A stretch of 10,000 nucleotides of DNA. It comes from Stramonita haemastoma. Lineage: Eukaryota > Mollusca > Gastropoda > Neogastropoda > Muricidae. The DNA is taken from the NCBI GenBank assembly GCA_030674155.1, contig CM060326.1:11976518-11986517 (forward strand). The letters run 5' to 3'. Each line of letters opens with the position of its first letter. Position 1 is the first letter of the stretch. A model generated the notes under the pieces. That model had not been told where the DNA came from, searched no databases, and saw only the letters and a list, made by a program, of their open reading frames with translations. Below are positions 1 through 7,703 of the stretch, one piece after another. The translations under genes were made by a program, and so were the position numbers.

Positions 1-232
1 GACAGAGAGACAGAGACAGAGACAGAGACAGAGAGACAGATAGACAGACAGACAGACAGACAGAGACACAGAGAGACACAGAGAGAGACACAGAGAGAGA
101 GACAGAGAAAGAGAGACAGAGAAAGAGAGACAAATAGAGACAGACAGAGACAGAGATACAGAGAGATAGATGCAGACATAGACAGACAGACAGACAGACA
201 GACAGAGAGCAAGACACAGAGGGAGAGCAATG
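1..232. repeat. GACA/GACAGA/GA microsatellite
   Basis: The stretch is built almost entirely of GACA, GACAGA and GAGA units with scattered single-base changes. Cleaner (GACA)n blocks lie near 42-62 and 180-207. It starts at the window edge, so the array probably continues to the left. The imperfect register suggests an old, slipped compound microsatellite. There is no coding content. Confidence 0.97.
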
Positions 233-368
233 GAGAGACAGAGAGAAATTGGGCAGTCTAGTCCTACTGCACTCTACCCTAAATTAAACCCTTACTGCCG
301 GAAGCCTACAGCGGAAATGTCCCACACAGTGAAACCCTATACCCTGAATTGCACAGTAGTTCACACTC

Positions 369-409
369 TGTGTGTGTGTGTGTGCGTGCGTGCGCGCGCG
401 CGCGTGTGT
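369..409. repeat. Alternating TG/CG dinucleotide tract
   Basis: This is 41 nt of unbroken pyrimidine-purine alternation: TG, then mixed TGCG, a pure CG core around 390-404, and TG again. Degenerate TG-rich sequence with small palindromes of the GCATATGCATATGC type continues to about 485. Alternating CG/TG is the classic substrate for left-handed Z-DNA. The tract accounts for the V/C/R-rich part of the open frame at 230-754. Confidence 0.95.
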
Positions 410-485
410 TTATGTGTCTGTGTGCACATGTATGTCTATTTGTCTAAGCATGCTTATGTGTGTGCATATGCATATGCGTGTGTGG

Positions 486-949
486 ATAAATGTATGTTGA
501 GCAAGATTTTTTTTTTAAAAGAAAAGGTTCATGGGCAAAAAGCGTTTCTAACAAAACCCAAAAGAATAACTCAAAAGAGTCAAGAAACCAAACAAGAGAA
601 CAGATGGCATCAAAGTAAAAACAGTGCTATAGCAAACACGAAATTCTGCATGCGTTTTCTACTAAATAATTCCACCTATCCATTCACCTGTAAAAACACA
701 CGACACCCAAATCACCATTCAAGTTTGCCATCACTGAAACCATCGCAGTCTTGAAGAGAACAGGATTTATATATAAACGATCCACTCGAAACCCATTCTG
801 TAAACAGAAAGGAAACACTTTAAAACACTGCTGGCCCTTGATGAGAATGGTCTTTGCGCTTCCTGCTTCTTCCCATCTTCAAATCTGATCGTGCTGGACA
901 AAAGCCATGAAAAACCAACGCACTACAGTTCCATTCATCCATTAAAGAA

Positions 950-953
<4 letters not shown>
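486..953. other. Gene-free AT-rich spacer
   Basis: This is unique-looking AT-rich sequence. It contains a T9 run near 507-515, A-rich patches, and a TATA-like stretch near 767-777 that has no recognisable transcript beside it. No open frame here shows a recognisable protein, and no repeat family was recognised. Confidence 0.6.
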
Positions 954-989
<36 letters not shown>

Positions 990-1009
990 CTCTCTCTCTC
1001 TCCTCTCTT
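954..1009. repeat. (CT)n microsatellite
   Basis: This is 56 nt of uninterrupted pyrimidine on the plus strand, mostly (CT)n with a few TTC/CCC slips. It lies about 120 bp from a (GA)n tract of opposite strand bias at 1129-1302. Confidence 0.97.
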
Positions 1010-1128
1010 GCTAGCGTTTCTCAAGAAAAAGTAGCTCGGAGTTGTAGGGAGAATGAAGAAGACAAAAAGATAGTAGAAAGGGAGGACTCGTGTGTTTTTT
1101 TTGACATTTCAGTACCTTACCATTTCCA

Positions 1129-1302
1129 ATGAAGAGAGAGGACGAGAGGGAGGGAAGAGAAGAAAGAAAGAGAGAGAGTAGAAGAAGGGGAGAGGAAATG
1201 AGAGAGAGAGAGAAGAGTGACGGTCATGAGAGAGAGAGAGAGATGGGGGGGGAGAGAGAGAGAGGAGAGAGAGGGGGGGAGAGAGAGGAGGAGAGAGAGT
1301 GT
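1129..1302. repeat. (GA)n purine-rich microsatellite
   Basis: The stretch is GA/GGA/GAAA-rich, with interruptions near 1218-1226 and a pure purine run at 1245-1299 that includes two G7-8 blocks. The frame across it would encode only R/E/G low-complexity sequence and is an artefact of the dinucleotide repeat. Confidence 0.95.
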
Positions 1303-1349
1303 TACAAGTCCAAGTAATGTTGTATGATTTATGATGTGCTAACGGGGAT

Positions 1350-1660
1350 TTTTTGTTTACAATGTCCTAGATTAGTTGTTGGTGTTAACAATTATGTTTA
1401 AAACTATCTTTGAAGTTGTTTGCAGTGTTATGTGTTAATGTGCAAACTAAATCTTTTTGCTGTTTATAAATTGTCTAGGTTTTGTCATTCATGTTGTTTA
1501 CAATGTGCAGTTTTAAAAAGAACATATCTTCATCTGCATGTTTCCACATTTTATGCATGATAAGAACAAACTTGGAATGTTTATAATTTCTTAGGTTGTC
1601 ATTCATTTGTTCCAATGGACACAAAAAAGCCATTATCTTCATCTCATGTTCAACACAATC
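1350..1660. repeat. Diverged tandem repeat, ~107-117 bp period
   Basis: The word GTTTA(C/T) recurs at 1355, 1462 and 1579. After each occurrence the same order of motifs follows: a CTAG/TTAG word, a TTGTCATTCAT-like word in copies 2 and 3, an A-rich segment, then ATCTTCATCT-like and ATGTT-like words. Copies 2 and 3 (about 1459-1542 and 1576-1650) are clearly alike; copy 1 (about 1350-1427) is weaker. A further GTTTATAC at 1726 may be a remnant. Indels account for the unequal spacing. It is non-coding, and I know of no named family for it. Confidence 0.6.
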
Positions 1661-1833
1661 TTATCAACAAAGAACACAACGGAAAGTACATTTTCTTGTA
1701 GCATCTTTTCTCAAACACTTCTAATGTTTATACAAAAATAAAACAAACAGCACATTACTTTGGTATGTGTGTACGTTTGTTGGTGCTTTGTTTGCAGTTA
1801 TTGCCATAATTATCATCTAAAACTTGAACTGTC

Positions 1834-1966
1834 TTAGCTGACTTGGGAAACAGAAAACATTTGCAAGGGGCAGGGATGTGAGGAGAGAGCCAGGAATGAT
1901 GTTCTCTCTCTCCGGTCACCAAAGTTGCTGTAGCCATTCCAGACACTCTTGGATCGGGACCCAGCT
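1834..1966 (-). CDS. Possible terminal exon (weak)
   Basis: Read on the minus strand, a long T/C-rich stretch ends in TTTTCAG at 1973-1967, a strong splice-acceptor-like sequence. The bases that follow (about 1860-1966) are noticeably richer in G+C than their surroundings. Two frames stay open. One begins GSRSKSVWNGYSNFGDRRE and stops at 1834. The other gives LGPDPRVSGMATATLVTGE and stops at 1755. I recognise neither peptide as a known domain. No convincing poly(A) signal on the minus strand was seen downstream. It may be a 3'-terminal exon of a gene extending to the right, a UTR exon, or chance. Confidence 0.2.
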
Positions 1967-2138
1967 CTGAAAACAGAAAAGAAGAAGGATAAATTAACAG
2001 TAAAACAGTTTGCATCAGGTGGAATCTTTTTCCCAGTTTTAAGTGTTGTTTTTCTTTTTGGATAAAAAGACTGAATTTAAAACTACAAAAAACCCAATAA
2101 TATCACGCAGATTCTTATCCATACACAAAACCATGTAA

Positions 2139-2191
2139 TAAGAGAATTGTATAGTATTTTTCTAAGAGAATTGTATAGTATTTTTCTAAGA
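2139..2191. repeat. 24-bp tandem duplication
   Basis: Two identical 24-bp copies, each beginning TAAGAGAATTG and ending TATTTTTC, lie head to tail at 2139-2162 and 2163-2186. The first five bases of a third copy follow. The perfect identity suggests a recent duplication. Confidence 0.95.
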
Positions 2192-2212
2192 CAAAAATGG
2201 ATCTCTCTCTTC

Positions 2213-2238
2213 TTTTTTTTTTTTTTTTTTTGGGGGGG
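2213..2238. repeat. T19-G7 homopolymer junction
   Basis: A run of 19 T (2213-2231) joins directly to 7 G (2232-2238). A short CT run precedes it from about 2202. Such runs are prone to sequencing length error, so the exact counts may not be reliable. Confidence 0.95.
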
Positions 2239-2332
2239 AGCTGCTATTTCCTAATCAGGGTATGGGCCGGATGAAAAAAGTATGTGCATGCTTACTCTGT
2301 TACCCTTGGAAAATAAAAAAAAATAAAGATTA

Positions 2333-2365
2333 CTCTCTCTCTCTCTCTCTCTCTTCTCTCTCCTC

Positions 2366-2407
<42 letters not shown>

Positions 2408-2415
2408 CTCTCCTC

Positions 2416-2457
<42 letters not shown>

Positions 2458-2497
2458 CTCTCTCTCTCTCTCTCTCTCTCTTCTTCTCTTCTCTCTC
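2333..2497. repeat. 165-nt (CT)n polypyrimidine tract
   Basis: Every base from 2333 to 2497 is C or T. It is mostly (CT)n, with TTC, CCC and (TCC)n slips. The tract is long and near-mirror symmetric, so an intramolecular triplex (H-DNA) is plausible. All open frames crossing it (L/S-rich on plus, R/E-rich on minus) are repeat artefacts. Confidence 0.98.
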
Positions 2498-3120
2498 ACG
2501 GCGTTTTTTCAGTTCACACTCTCCCACGTCCTTGCCTCTCTCCCCCAGTGCCAGAACTCCACATCATTCTGTTCTCCTTGAGCCAGACAATCAGATAACT
2601 CCTTGTCTCTGCCCTCCAGCCAAAGGGGACCTACAGCTGTCGGACTTGTGTAATCGAAGCACAAAGTCTCCACTGCACTGAAAGTCGGTCGCAGACTCAT
2701 TACTATTTGTCAGAGACGATAACGAAGCCAGTTTGATGTGCCACTGGGGAGAAAATGAAATTATGATATGATGCAAAGAGTGTTGTGTAAGTAGGTGGTG
2801 ATATGGTTATTTGGTGGTAACCATCCGTAAGGGAGGTCGGTGAATAATAGATGTCTGGTTACGTGGCATAAAAAAGAACAAACTACTATTCTAATGTCCA
2901 AGTGGAAAAACAAAACGATGAAACCGTTTTCCACCCGTGGCTAAATGAAGCCGTGCTCTTTAAATGCCAGTCTTAAGCTATGCTTTACGCATCCGTGGTT
3001 TGTCTCTGTTTTGTCTATGAATAAATTCATTATAAAGCACACCTAGTACCTGACTTTCACACTTTATATGTTAATTAAACTAACAACACAAACGAGTTGT
3101 CTTTTAAAGCCACTTTACCC
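2498..3120. other. Gene-free spacer with short inverted repeats
   Basis: This is higher-complexity sequence after the pyrimidine tract. An acceptor-like TTTTTTCAG ends at 2512 and a donor-like GTAAGT lies at about 2787, but stop codons fall in all three plus frames between them, so an internal coding exon is not supported. Two perfect-armed hairpins are present: ATGGTTA/TAACCAT at 2803-2824 and GTGGAAAA/TTTTCCAC at 2902-2934. An AATAAA occurs near 3020 without an identifiable transcript. Confidence 0.5.
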
Positions 3121-3432
3121 AAGCTCAGGGTGTGGGATAGCTCGGTGGTCAAAGCATTTGCTTTCCCCAAGCCAATGTTAAGCAGTATCAAGCGTGGTTA
3201 CCAAGTGCATGTGGATGGGTGACCGTTTGTGCACCTTGGCTTTAGTACAGTCCCCCAGTTTACCCAGCTGTAAATAAGTACCTGCCCTCTTCAGGGTCAG
3301 GGAAGGTAAAGCAGCGAGGGAAAGGAGATGGGCGCTGCCCCAATATGCTGGCCCAAGAGAAGCTGAGGTCTCTGATGCCTCGCTCCTCTACGACCACTTA
3401 CGTTATGGGACACCTTTACCTTTTTACCCCCA
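3121..3432 (+). mobile_element. SINE-like element, tRNA/5S composite head
   Basis: A non-autonomous retroposon of this kind would be transcribed by RNA polymerase III and moved by a partner LINE. TAGCTCGGTGG at 3138-3148 fits a tRNA box A. Sequence resembling the 5S rRNA internal promoter follows: GTTAAGCAG at 3177, TGGTTA at 3195 and TGGATGGGTGACCG at 3212-3225. The first two are spaced as in 5S genes, and a 6-nt insertion precedes the third. The body continues with CAGCTGTAAATAAGTACCTG near 3265-3284, a pattern I remember from marine-invertebrate SINEs. The 3' part ends in CTTTACC/TTTTTACC units (about 3411-3432). No convincing target-site duplication was found, so both ends are approximate. 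The open frame at 3345-3641 begins inside this element and is not a gene. Confidence 0.65.
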
Positions 3433-3664
3433 AATTCTACTGCACAGAAGCTTTAATTGTTTCGCAAGTAGCCCAAAAAACCCCAAAACGAATTCAACCC
3501 ATCCCTGTACGAGCCCAGGACTCTAAAGCTGGTTGTGTCACAGTAAATAGTTACAACTTTTTCATGACACTTTTGCTCTGCACAGGGTTAGCAGCAGACT
3601 GTGGCCAGCTGGCATGGCAGTGGGGTTCTCACCTGGCCTAGCTCCACTACTAAATCATGGTTTT
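3433..3664. other. Spacer between two SINE-like elements
   Basis: No gene or recognised repeat was seen. The sequence is of moderate complexity. Part of it could be unrecognised 3' sequence of either flanking element, since neither 3' end is fixed by a target-site duplication. Confidence 0.4.
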
Positions 3665-4074
3665 GTTTTCGTTCCTCGGCTAGAGCTCTGAATTTCACCA
3701 ATGGTGAGATTTGTGCATGCGACTGTTTTTACGCACCATTAAGGTAGCCGCATTCCAACTACGGGGATGGTGTCAAAACACGGCACGTGTGTGCATGTGG
3801 GCTTTTTTTGTTGGTAGTCCATTATTGCCAGTACAAAATGGCATACTCTTCAGAAAGGCAAAAGGGTTTTTAATGGGTACGCAAGATGTTCTGCATTTGT
3901 CCACACTTGGGGCCTTGGTTTTGAGTTCCCTCTGAAGGACTTTAGGGAGTGGAGTCAGTGGTGACGCCAGTCCTGGGTAAAATTCCTGAAACCGGGCACC
4001 TCCGTTGTGACTTGATCCCTGGTTGTCAGATCACGAGCGCAACACCCTAATCATCAGGCTATCCTGTCCCCCAC
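3665..4074 (-). mobile_element. tRNA-derived SINE, minus strand
   Basis: Read on the minus strand, the element opens with GGGGGACAGG and then TAGCCTGATGATTAG (about 4061-4047), a good tRNA box A/D-arm. GATCAAGTC at 4017-4009 fits the box B consensus GWTCRANNC exactly. The 44-base distance between the boxes is somewhat long for a tRNA but acceptable for a tRNA-derived head. The head runs to about 3926 with fair confidence. The remainder to about 3665 is a probable body and is less certain; it includes an inverted TCACCA/TGGTGA word at 3695-3707. From memory the head resembles tRNA-derived SINEs common in molluscs. It faces the plus-strand element at 3121-3432 tail to tail. Confidence 0.65.
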
Positions 4075-4110
4075 ATTTTTTATACCACATTTTGTAAGCC
4101 ACATTAAAAG
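4071..4110. repeat. 14-bp tandem repeat, ~3 copies
   Basis: CCACATTTTTTATA, CCACATTTTGTAAG and CCACATTAAAAG follow one another with a 14-bp period. The array sits exactly at the 5' end of the minus-strand SINE, so it may be the insertion site or a flanking slippage product. Confidence 0.8.
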
Positions 4111-5079
4111 TTAAGCAGGCAAAGGGAGTAACATTAAGATGATGATATCCTCCATTTCGTGTCCATCTGTCCACTTCGCAAAATACGGAGCTAACAATGT
4201 GTCAATCGATCTGATTCCTGTTTTGGAACAACTGTGGCTGTTTTCTGATAGACTGATTTTGAACTGACAACTCGTTTGAATTTATGTCATCTTTGTGTTG
4301 TCTCACCCTCACAGCCGCCAGTTCATGCAGAAAATAATGTTCCGCTGAGGCCCAACCGTGTATTTGATGTCTGCTTTGGCATGACAGCTCACTAGATCAT
4401 TTTGTTTTGTTTTAGGTTTTAATTTTGTTTTGTTTCTTTCTTGTAAAGTCTTCAACGGAAATATGATGAGAGAAATGAGCAAAAAATAATTATAATAAAA
4501 ACCTTGGATGACATTACGCATTTACATGCCGAAGGAGTTGATGAAACAGACTTTTTTCTTTTTTTCCAATGCTCAGAAAGCCACTATTTTTGTCTGTCAT
4601 ATGAGCGAAAATAGATTTCGTTGTATGCCGTAAAGCACCTGACAAGTTAGGCCCAGCGCATCCGACTTCGGAGTGATACGGACTCTACAATACATTTATG
4701 TGCTTCTGTAAAAAAAAAACTTGAAAAACTACACGCTCTCCTGTAAAAAAAAACCCATTTGGTCTTGAAGGTTGGCAGTGAGACAGTTTGATAAATTTGA
4801 TCATTTTTACTTGATTGAATCTGCCCCCACAACCAGCCAAATAATCTGAAGTACTGAATGTCGTAAAAAATCAAAGCTGTCATGCTTCAGACCTTAATGA
4901 AAAAAATGGAAGTCAAACATGATGATGTAAACACCATCGACAAGACAAGACAGTATAGTTGGTCTCCTTTACCCGTATCATCGCACAGAAAATCACAGTT
5001 AGCCTTCACCTTCCTGTCCAATATCTGCTCCTTATGGGAAGCCTTCTATTCACTCAACAGCTCTTCTATCCTCCTTCCT
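4111..5079. other. Gene-free AT-rich region
   Basis: No gene was recognised. The region contains TTTTG-rich sequence near 4401-4440 and two A9-A10 runs preceded by CTGT at about 4705-4720 and 4741-4752. The open frames at 4309-4521 (minus), 4647-4883 (minus) and 4882-5145 (plus) show no recognisable domain. The last gains a proline run from a poly(C) tract. Confidence 0.5.
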
Positions 5080-5092
5080 CCCCCCCCCCCCC
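5080..5092. repeat. Poly(C) tract, C13
   Basis: An uninterrupted run of 13 C follows a pyrimidine-rich lead-in. Its length is likely polymorphic or inexact in the assembly. Confidence 0.95.
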
Positions 5093-5735
5093 TAACTCCC
5101 TGGCTGTCTGCTGACGGGATAAAGGCATTTCATTTTGAGGGCTGATGGCACTTAAAGAGGGGGATCTGTGTTTTAATGAAGAAGTATATCACCCAAGTCA
5201 GACAGCATGTTAGCGCCTGTCTAGCCATGGGAGGTCATATTACACTCGTGGTGATGACAGTCGACAGTAAATATTGTACCGACACTATACCAGGAATAGG
5301 GGGCGAGGATAGTCACCATGTGTGTATATTTGTTGTAGGTTCTGGGGTGTACGCATAAATGGCAAAGGAAGTGTGACAGAGTATTAGTTTGTATGTCAAT
5401 CTGTATACATAACTGTAACTGTGCCCTTATGCAGCATAACACTTTTTTTTTCAAAACAATATGAGAAAACGAAAACAACAGCAACAACATTGAAGTAACC
5501 AGAGGGACTAGGAGTTGTCTGGGACACACGTGTCCAAAGTACTTGGCTTCATTTCATGTTGTTTATAGCCCTACAGGCCAGGGGCTGTTTATAGAACAGA
5601 CTGTCACAGGGTGGAAGGCGTCATGTGATCAATTTTGTCATTCTAGTAGTGTATGAGAAAATAGGAATGTCTTGCTTTCCTTTTCTGTCTCTTGCCCAGA
5701 TGTGTTAGAAAAAACAAAACAATTCACTACTAACC
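5093..5735. other. Gene-free region
   Basis: I see no recognisable gene or repeat family. The open frame at 5176-5358 (plus) and its antisense partner at 5221-5529 lack recognisable domains. GTTTATAG occurs twice, at about 5562 and 5587, around a GCCC/GGGC inverted word. Otherwise it is unremarkable. Confidence 0.5.
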
Positions 5736-5818
5736 GGAAATATATAATCTCTGTCTGTCTGTAACTCTAATACTAAAAAGACAATAGACTTGCCATTGTC
5801 ATCTGTCTCCCGCTGTTT

Positions 5819-5855
5819 CTCTGTCTGTCTTGTCTGTCTGTCTGTCTGTCTGTAT

Positions 5856-5919
<64 letters not shown>

Positions 5920-5955
5920 TCACACACACACACTCACTCTTGCACACACGTTAAA
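5819..5955. repeat. Compound TGTC / CT / CA microsatellite
   Basis: Three motifs follow one another: (TGTC)n at about 5819-5854, a pyrimidine-only (CT)n tract at 5857-5921, and interrupted (CA)n at about 5921-5949. A smaller CTGT cluster lies upstream at about 5751-5762. The motif set is the reverse complement of the GACA/GA array at the left end of the window, which suggests the same mutational style in this genome rather than shared descent. Confidence 0.95.
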
Positions 5956-6255
5956 TCCTGTTCCGCTTTTGTAAGAGTAGGCCATTGTGTGCCGGTGGAA
6001 CAGATGACAATATTTAAAAAACCTGCATATACACGGGACGGATAAAAAACACATGAGTGCTATCCATTACCCTTGATATAAAATAATAAAATAAATACAC
6101 ACACACACTAATGCACACTCCGAATAAGAACCACAGTGCATACCACAGACAGAAAAAAAGGAACAGAAAAACAGGAAAGAAATGGGGGAAAGTCATAGAA
6201 AAAGGGAAAGAAGATTTCAGACACTGACTTTGTCAAAAATTGTAGAAAATCGATA
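5956..6255. other. Gene-free AT-rich spacer
   Basis: This is AT-rich sequence with a short (AC)n run at about 6097-6109 and A-rich patches to 6210. No coding or RNA gene was recognised. Confidence 0.5.
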
Positions 6256-6270
6256 CCCCCCCCCCCCCCC
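6256..6270. repeat. Poly(C) tract, C15
   Basis: This is an uninterrupted run of 15 C, followed by further C-rich sequence to about 6287. It may be capable of i-motif formation on this strand and G-quadruplex-like stacking on the other. Confidence 0.95.
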
Positions 6271-6460
6271 ATTCATCCCCACCCCAAGTTCTATAGTTAA
6301 AAAGTTCACCATCTTTTTAGAGAGCATGTGTTCATGATTACACGCAACCTTCTGCTGTCTGCCCTGACCAATAATTTCACACTTTACCAAGTACTATAGG
6401 CTGCAGGCAAAAGTCAATCTGCAGACTGCTGAGAGAGATAAGCGATGCTTCACAGACATG

Positions 6461-6604
6461 TATCCTCTTCAAAATGTTCAGAAGCATTCTCAAACACCTA
6501 AATATCCCCCTCAAAATGTTAAGAAGTATTCTCAGATTTTGATTAAAACACCTAAATATCCCCCTCAAAATGTTCAGAAGCATTCTCAGATTTTGATTAA
6601 AACA
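6461..6604. repeat. 54-bp minisatellite, three units
   Basis: Units begin with TATCC at 6461, 6503 and 6557. Units 2 and 3 are 54 bp apart and nearly identical across CTCAAAATGTT, AAGAAGTATT/CAGAAGCATT and CTCAGATTTTGATTAAAAC. Unit 1 is 42 bp because it lacks the 12-bp GATTTTGATTAA segment. Both periods are multiples of three, so the plus-strand frame 6458-6700 (with repeats of the type PPQNVQKHSQ) and a minus-strand frame 6377-6583 both stay open. No homologue or start context supports translation, so I treat it as a non-coding minisatellite. Confidence 0.9.
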
Positions 6605-6717
6605 GATAAGAGCTACAGCACAATTTGGGATTTATTGATTGACAACTTTCAACCAGCTGATATCTATCACCAAAGTGTTGTTGTCAAGAATGGGTTTTAG
6701 GGGGATATATAAATCTT

Positions 6718-7265
6718 AACATCAACTTCAGAAACACTATATCCGAACTTCAAATCAGAGAATGGCATAAACCAATCCTTACATCTAATTCGGAGAATGC
6801 TATACATCCTAATAATCAGGGAACGCTATACATTTTAACATCAAAATTCAGGGAACACTTTTACATTCTAACGTCAAAATTCAGGGAACGCAAATTCAGA
6901 GTAATCACTAAGCAACATCCTAAAAATAAATTCAGAGAACACAAAACTTCCTGACATCAAATTTCGGAAACTGCTATACATCTTAACATCAAATTCAGGG
7001 AATGCAAAACATCCTAACTCAAAATTCAGGAAACCACTTGCAAATACATCATCTTAGCATTAATTTCAGTGAACAAAAACATACTAACATCAAAATTCAG
7101 GAAATGTCTGCTATACATACTCACATCAAATTCAGGGAACCCAAAACATCTCAACTTCAAACTTGGTGATGCTATCCACAAACCATCTAATTCAGGAAGT
7201 GTCACAGATTCAAACACCAGCTTCGAAACATTAAACTCCTAACATCAAATTCATACAAAGTCGAA
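6718..7265. repeat. Degenerate ~33-bp minisatellite, ~16 copies
   Basis: The words AACATCAAATTCAGGGAAC and TATACAT recur throughout with a period near 31-36 bp. The cleanest neighbours are around 6835-6900, 6980-7020 and 7085-7140. I count about 16-17 units, each with substitutions and small indels, and a longer insertion near 6893-6925. Stops fall in all plus frames, so this is not a repetitive protein. The graded decay to about 7300 suggests an old array. Confidence 0.85.
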
Positions 7266-7703
7266 TTTTCAGGATGCAGTTCATTTAAATAAAGTTCAGA
7301 GAAGGTAGAAATTACCAATGATGAACAAACTGCATATGTGAACAGTTCCCCCACCCAATATTTAGGTATCTACATTCCAAATTCGGAGAAAACAATTAAT
7401 TTAAACTCGACTTAGCAGCCCAGAGGTAGCACTTAACATTCTCACACAAACTTCCCAATGTTGAAAATACCCTCCCCGACTCTAGATCTTTTGTTTTGTT
7501 TTTCTCATTATCTGGTAATTTTCTGCAAACGCAAGGACAGAACTTTTGTCCACTGACTCGATGCAGCCATGGCAATTTATCTACTGGTGACAGTGCTGAA
7601 GACTATCGTGGGACTCTCATGAAGCACTGACGTGGATCAATGATAACTGTGTGTTGAGGTACAAGACAAAGACCTGGGCAACAATCCATTCCTGAAGAGT
7701 AAC
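7266..7703. other. Gene-free spacer between minisatellites
   Basis: No recognisable gene was seen. A 17-codon open frame begins at an ATG at 7569 in a strong start context (GCAGCCATGGC) and stops at 7620-7622. Its product, MAIYLLVTVLKTIVGLS, is hydrophobic and resembles a signal peptide, but nothing else supports it. The last ~80 bp may hold decayed copies of the 39-bp array that follows. Confidence 0.45.

Noticed and set aside
230..754. 174-codon plus-strand open frame
   Set aside because: It begins in the GACA microsatellite and crosses the TG/CG tract; the translation is low-complexity and has no recognisable domain.
1129..1317. Arginine/glutamate-rich open frame
   Set aside because: The frame is a direct translation of (GA)n; any frame of this repeat stays open.
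2251..2527. Overlapping R/E-rich minus and L/S-rich plus frames, including 2262-2681 plus
   Set aside because: All derive from the 165-nt CT tract. The non-repetitive 3' part of the plus frame has no recognisable homology.
2513..2787. Possible internal exon between an acceptor-like and a donor-like site
   Set aside because: All three plus-strand frames contain stops between the two sites.
3177..3240. Functional 5S rRNA gene
   Set aside because: Only the internal promoter-like part is present, with an insertion; the 5' and 3' arms of 5S rRNA are absent and the context is a SINE.
3345..3641. 98-codon open frame
   Set aside because: It starts inside the SINE-like element and runs into spacer; no domain is recognisable.
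4000..4074. Functional tRNA gene on the minus strand
   Set aside because: The A and B boxes are present but no proper acceptor stem or clean cloverleaf is seen, and the sequence continues into a SINE body.
4882..5145. 87-codon open frame with a proline run
   Set aside because: The proline run comes from a C13 homopolymer, and there is no recognisable domain or splice context.
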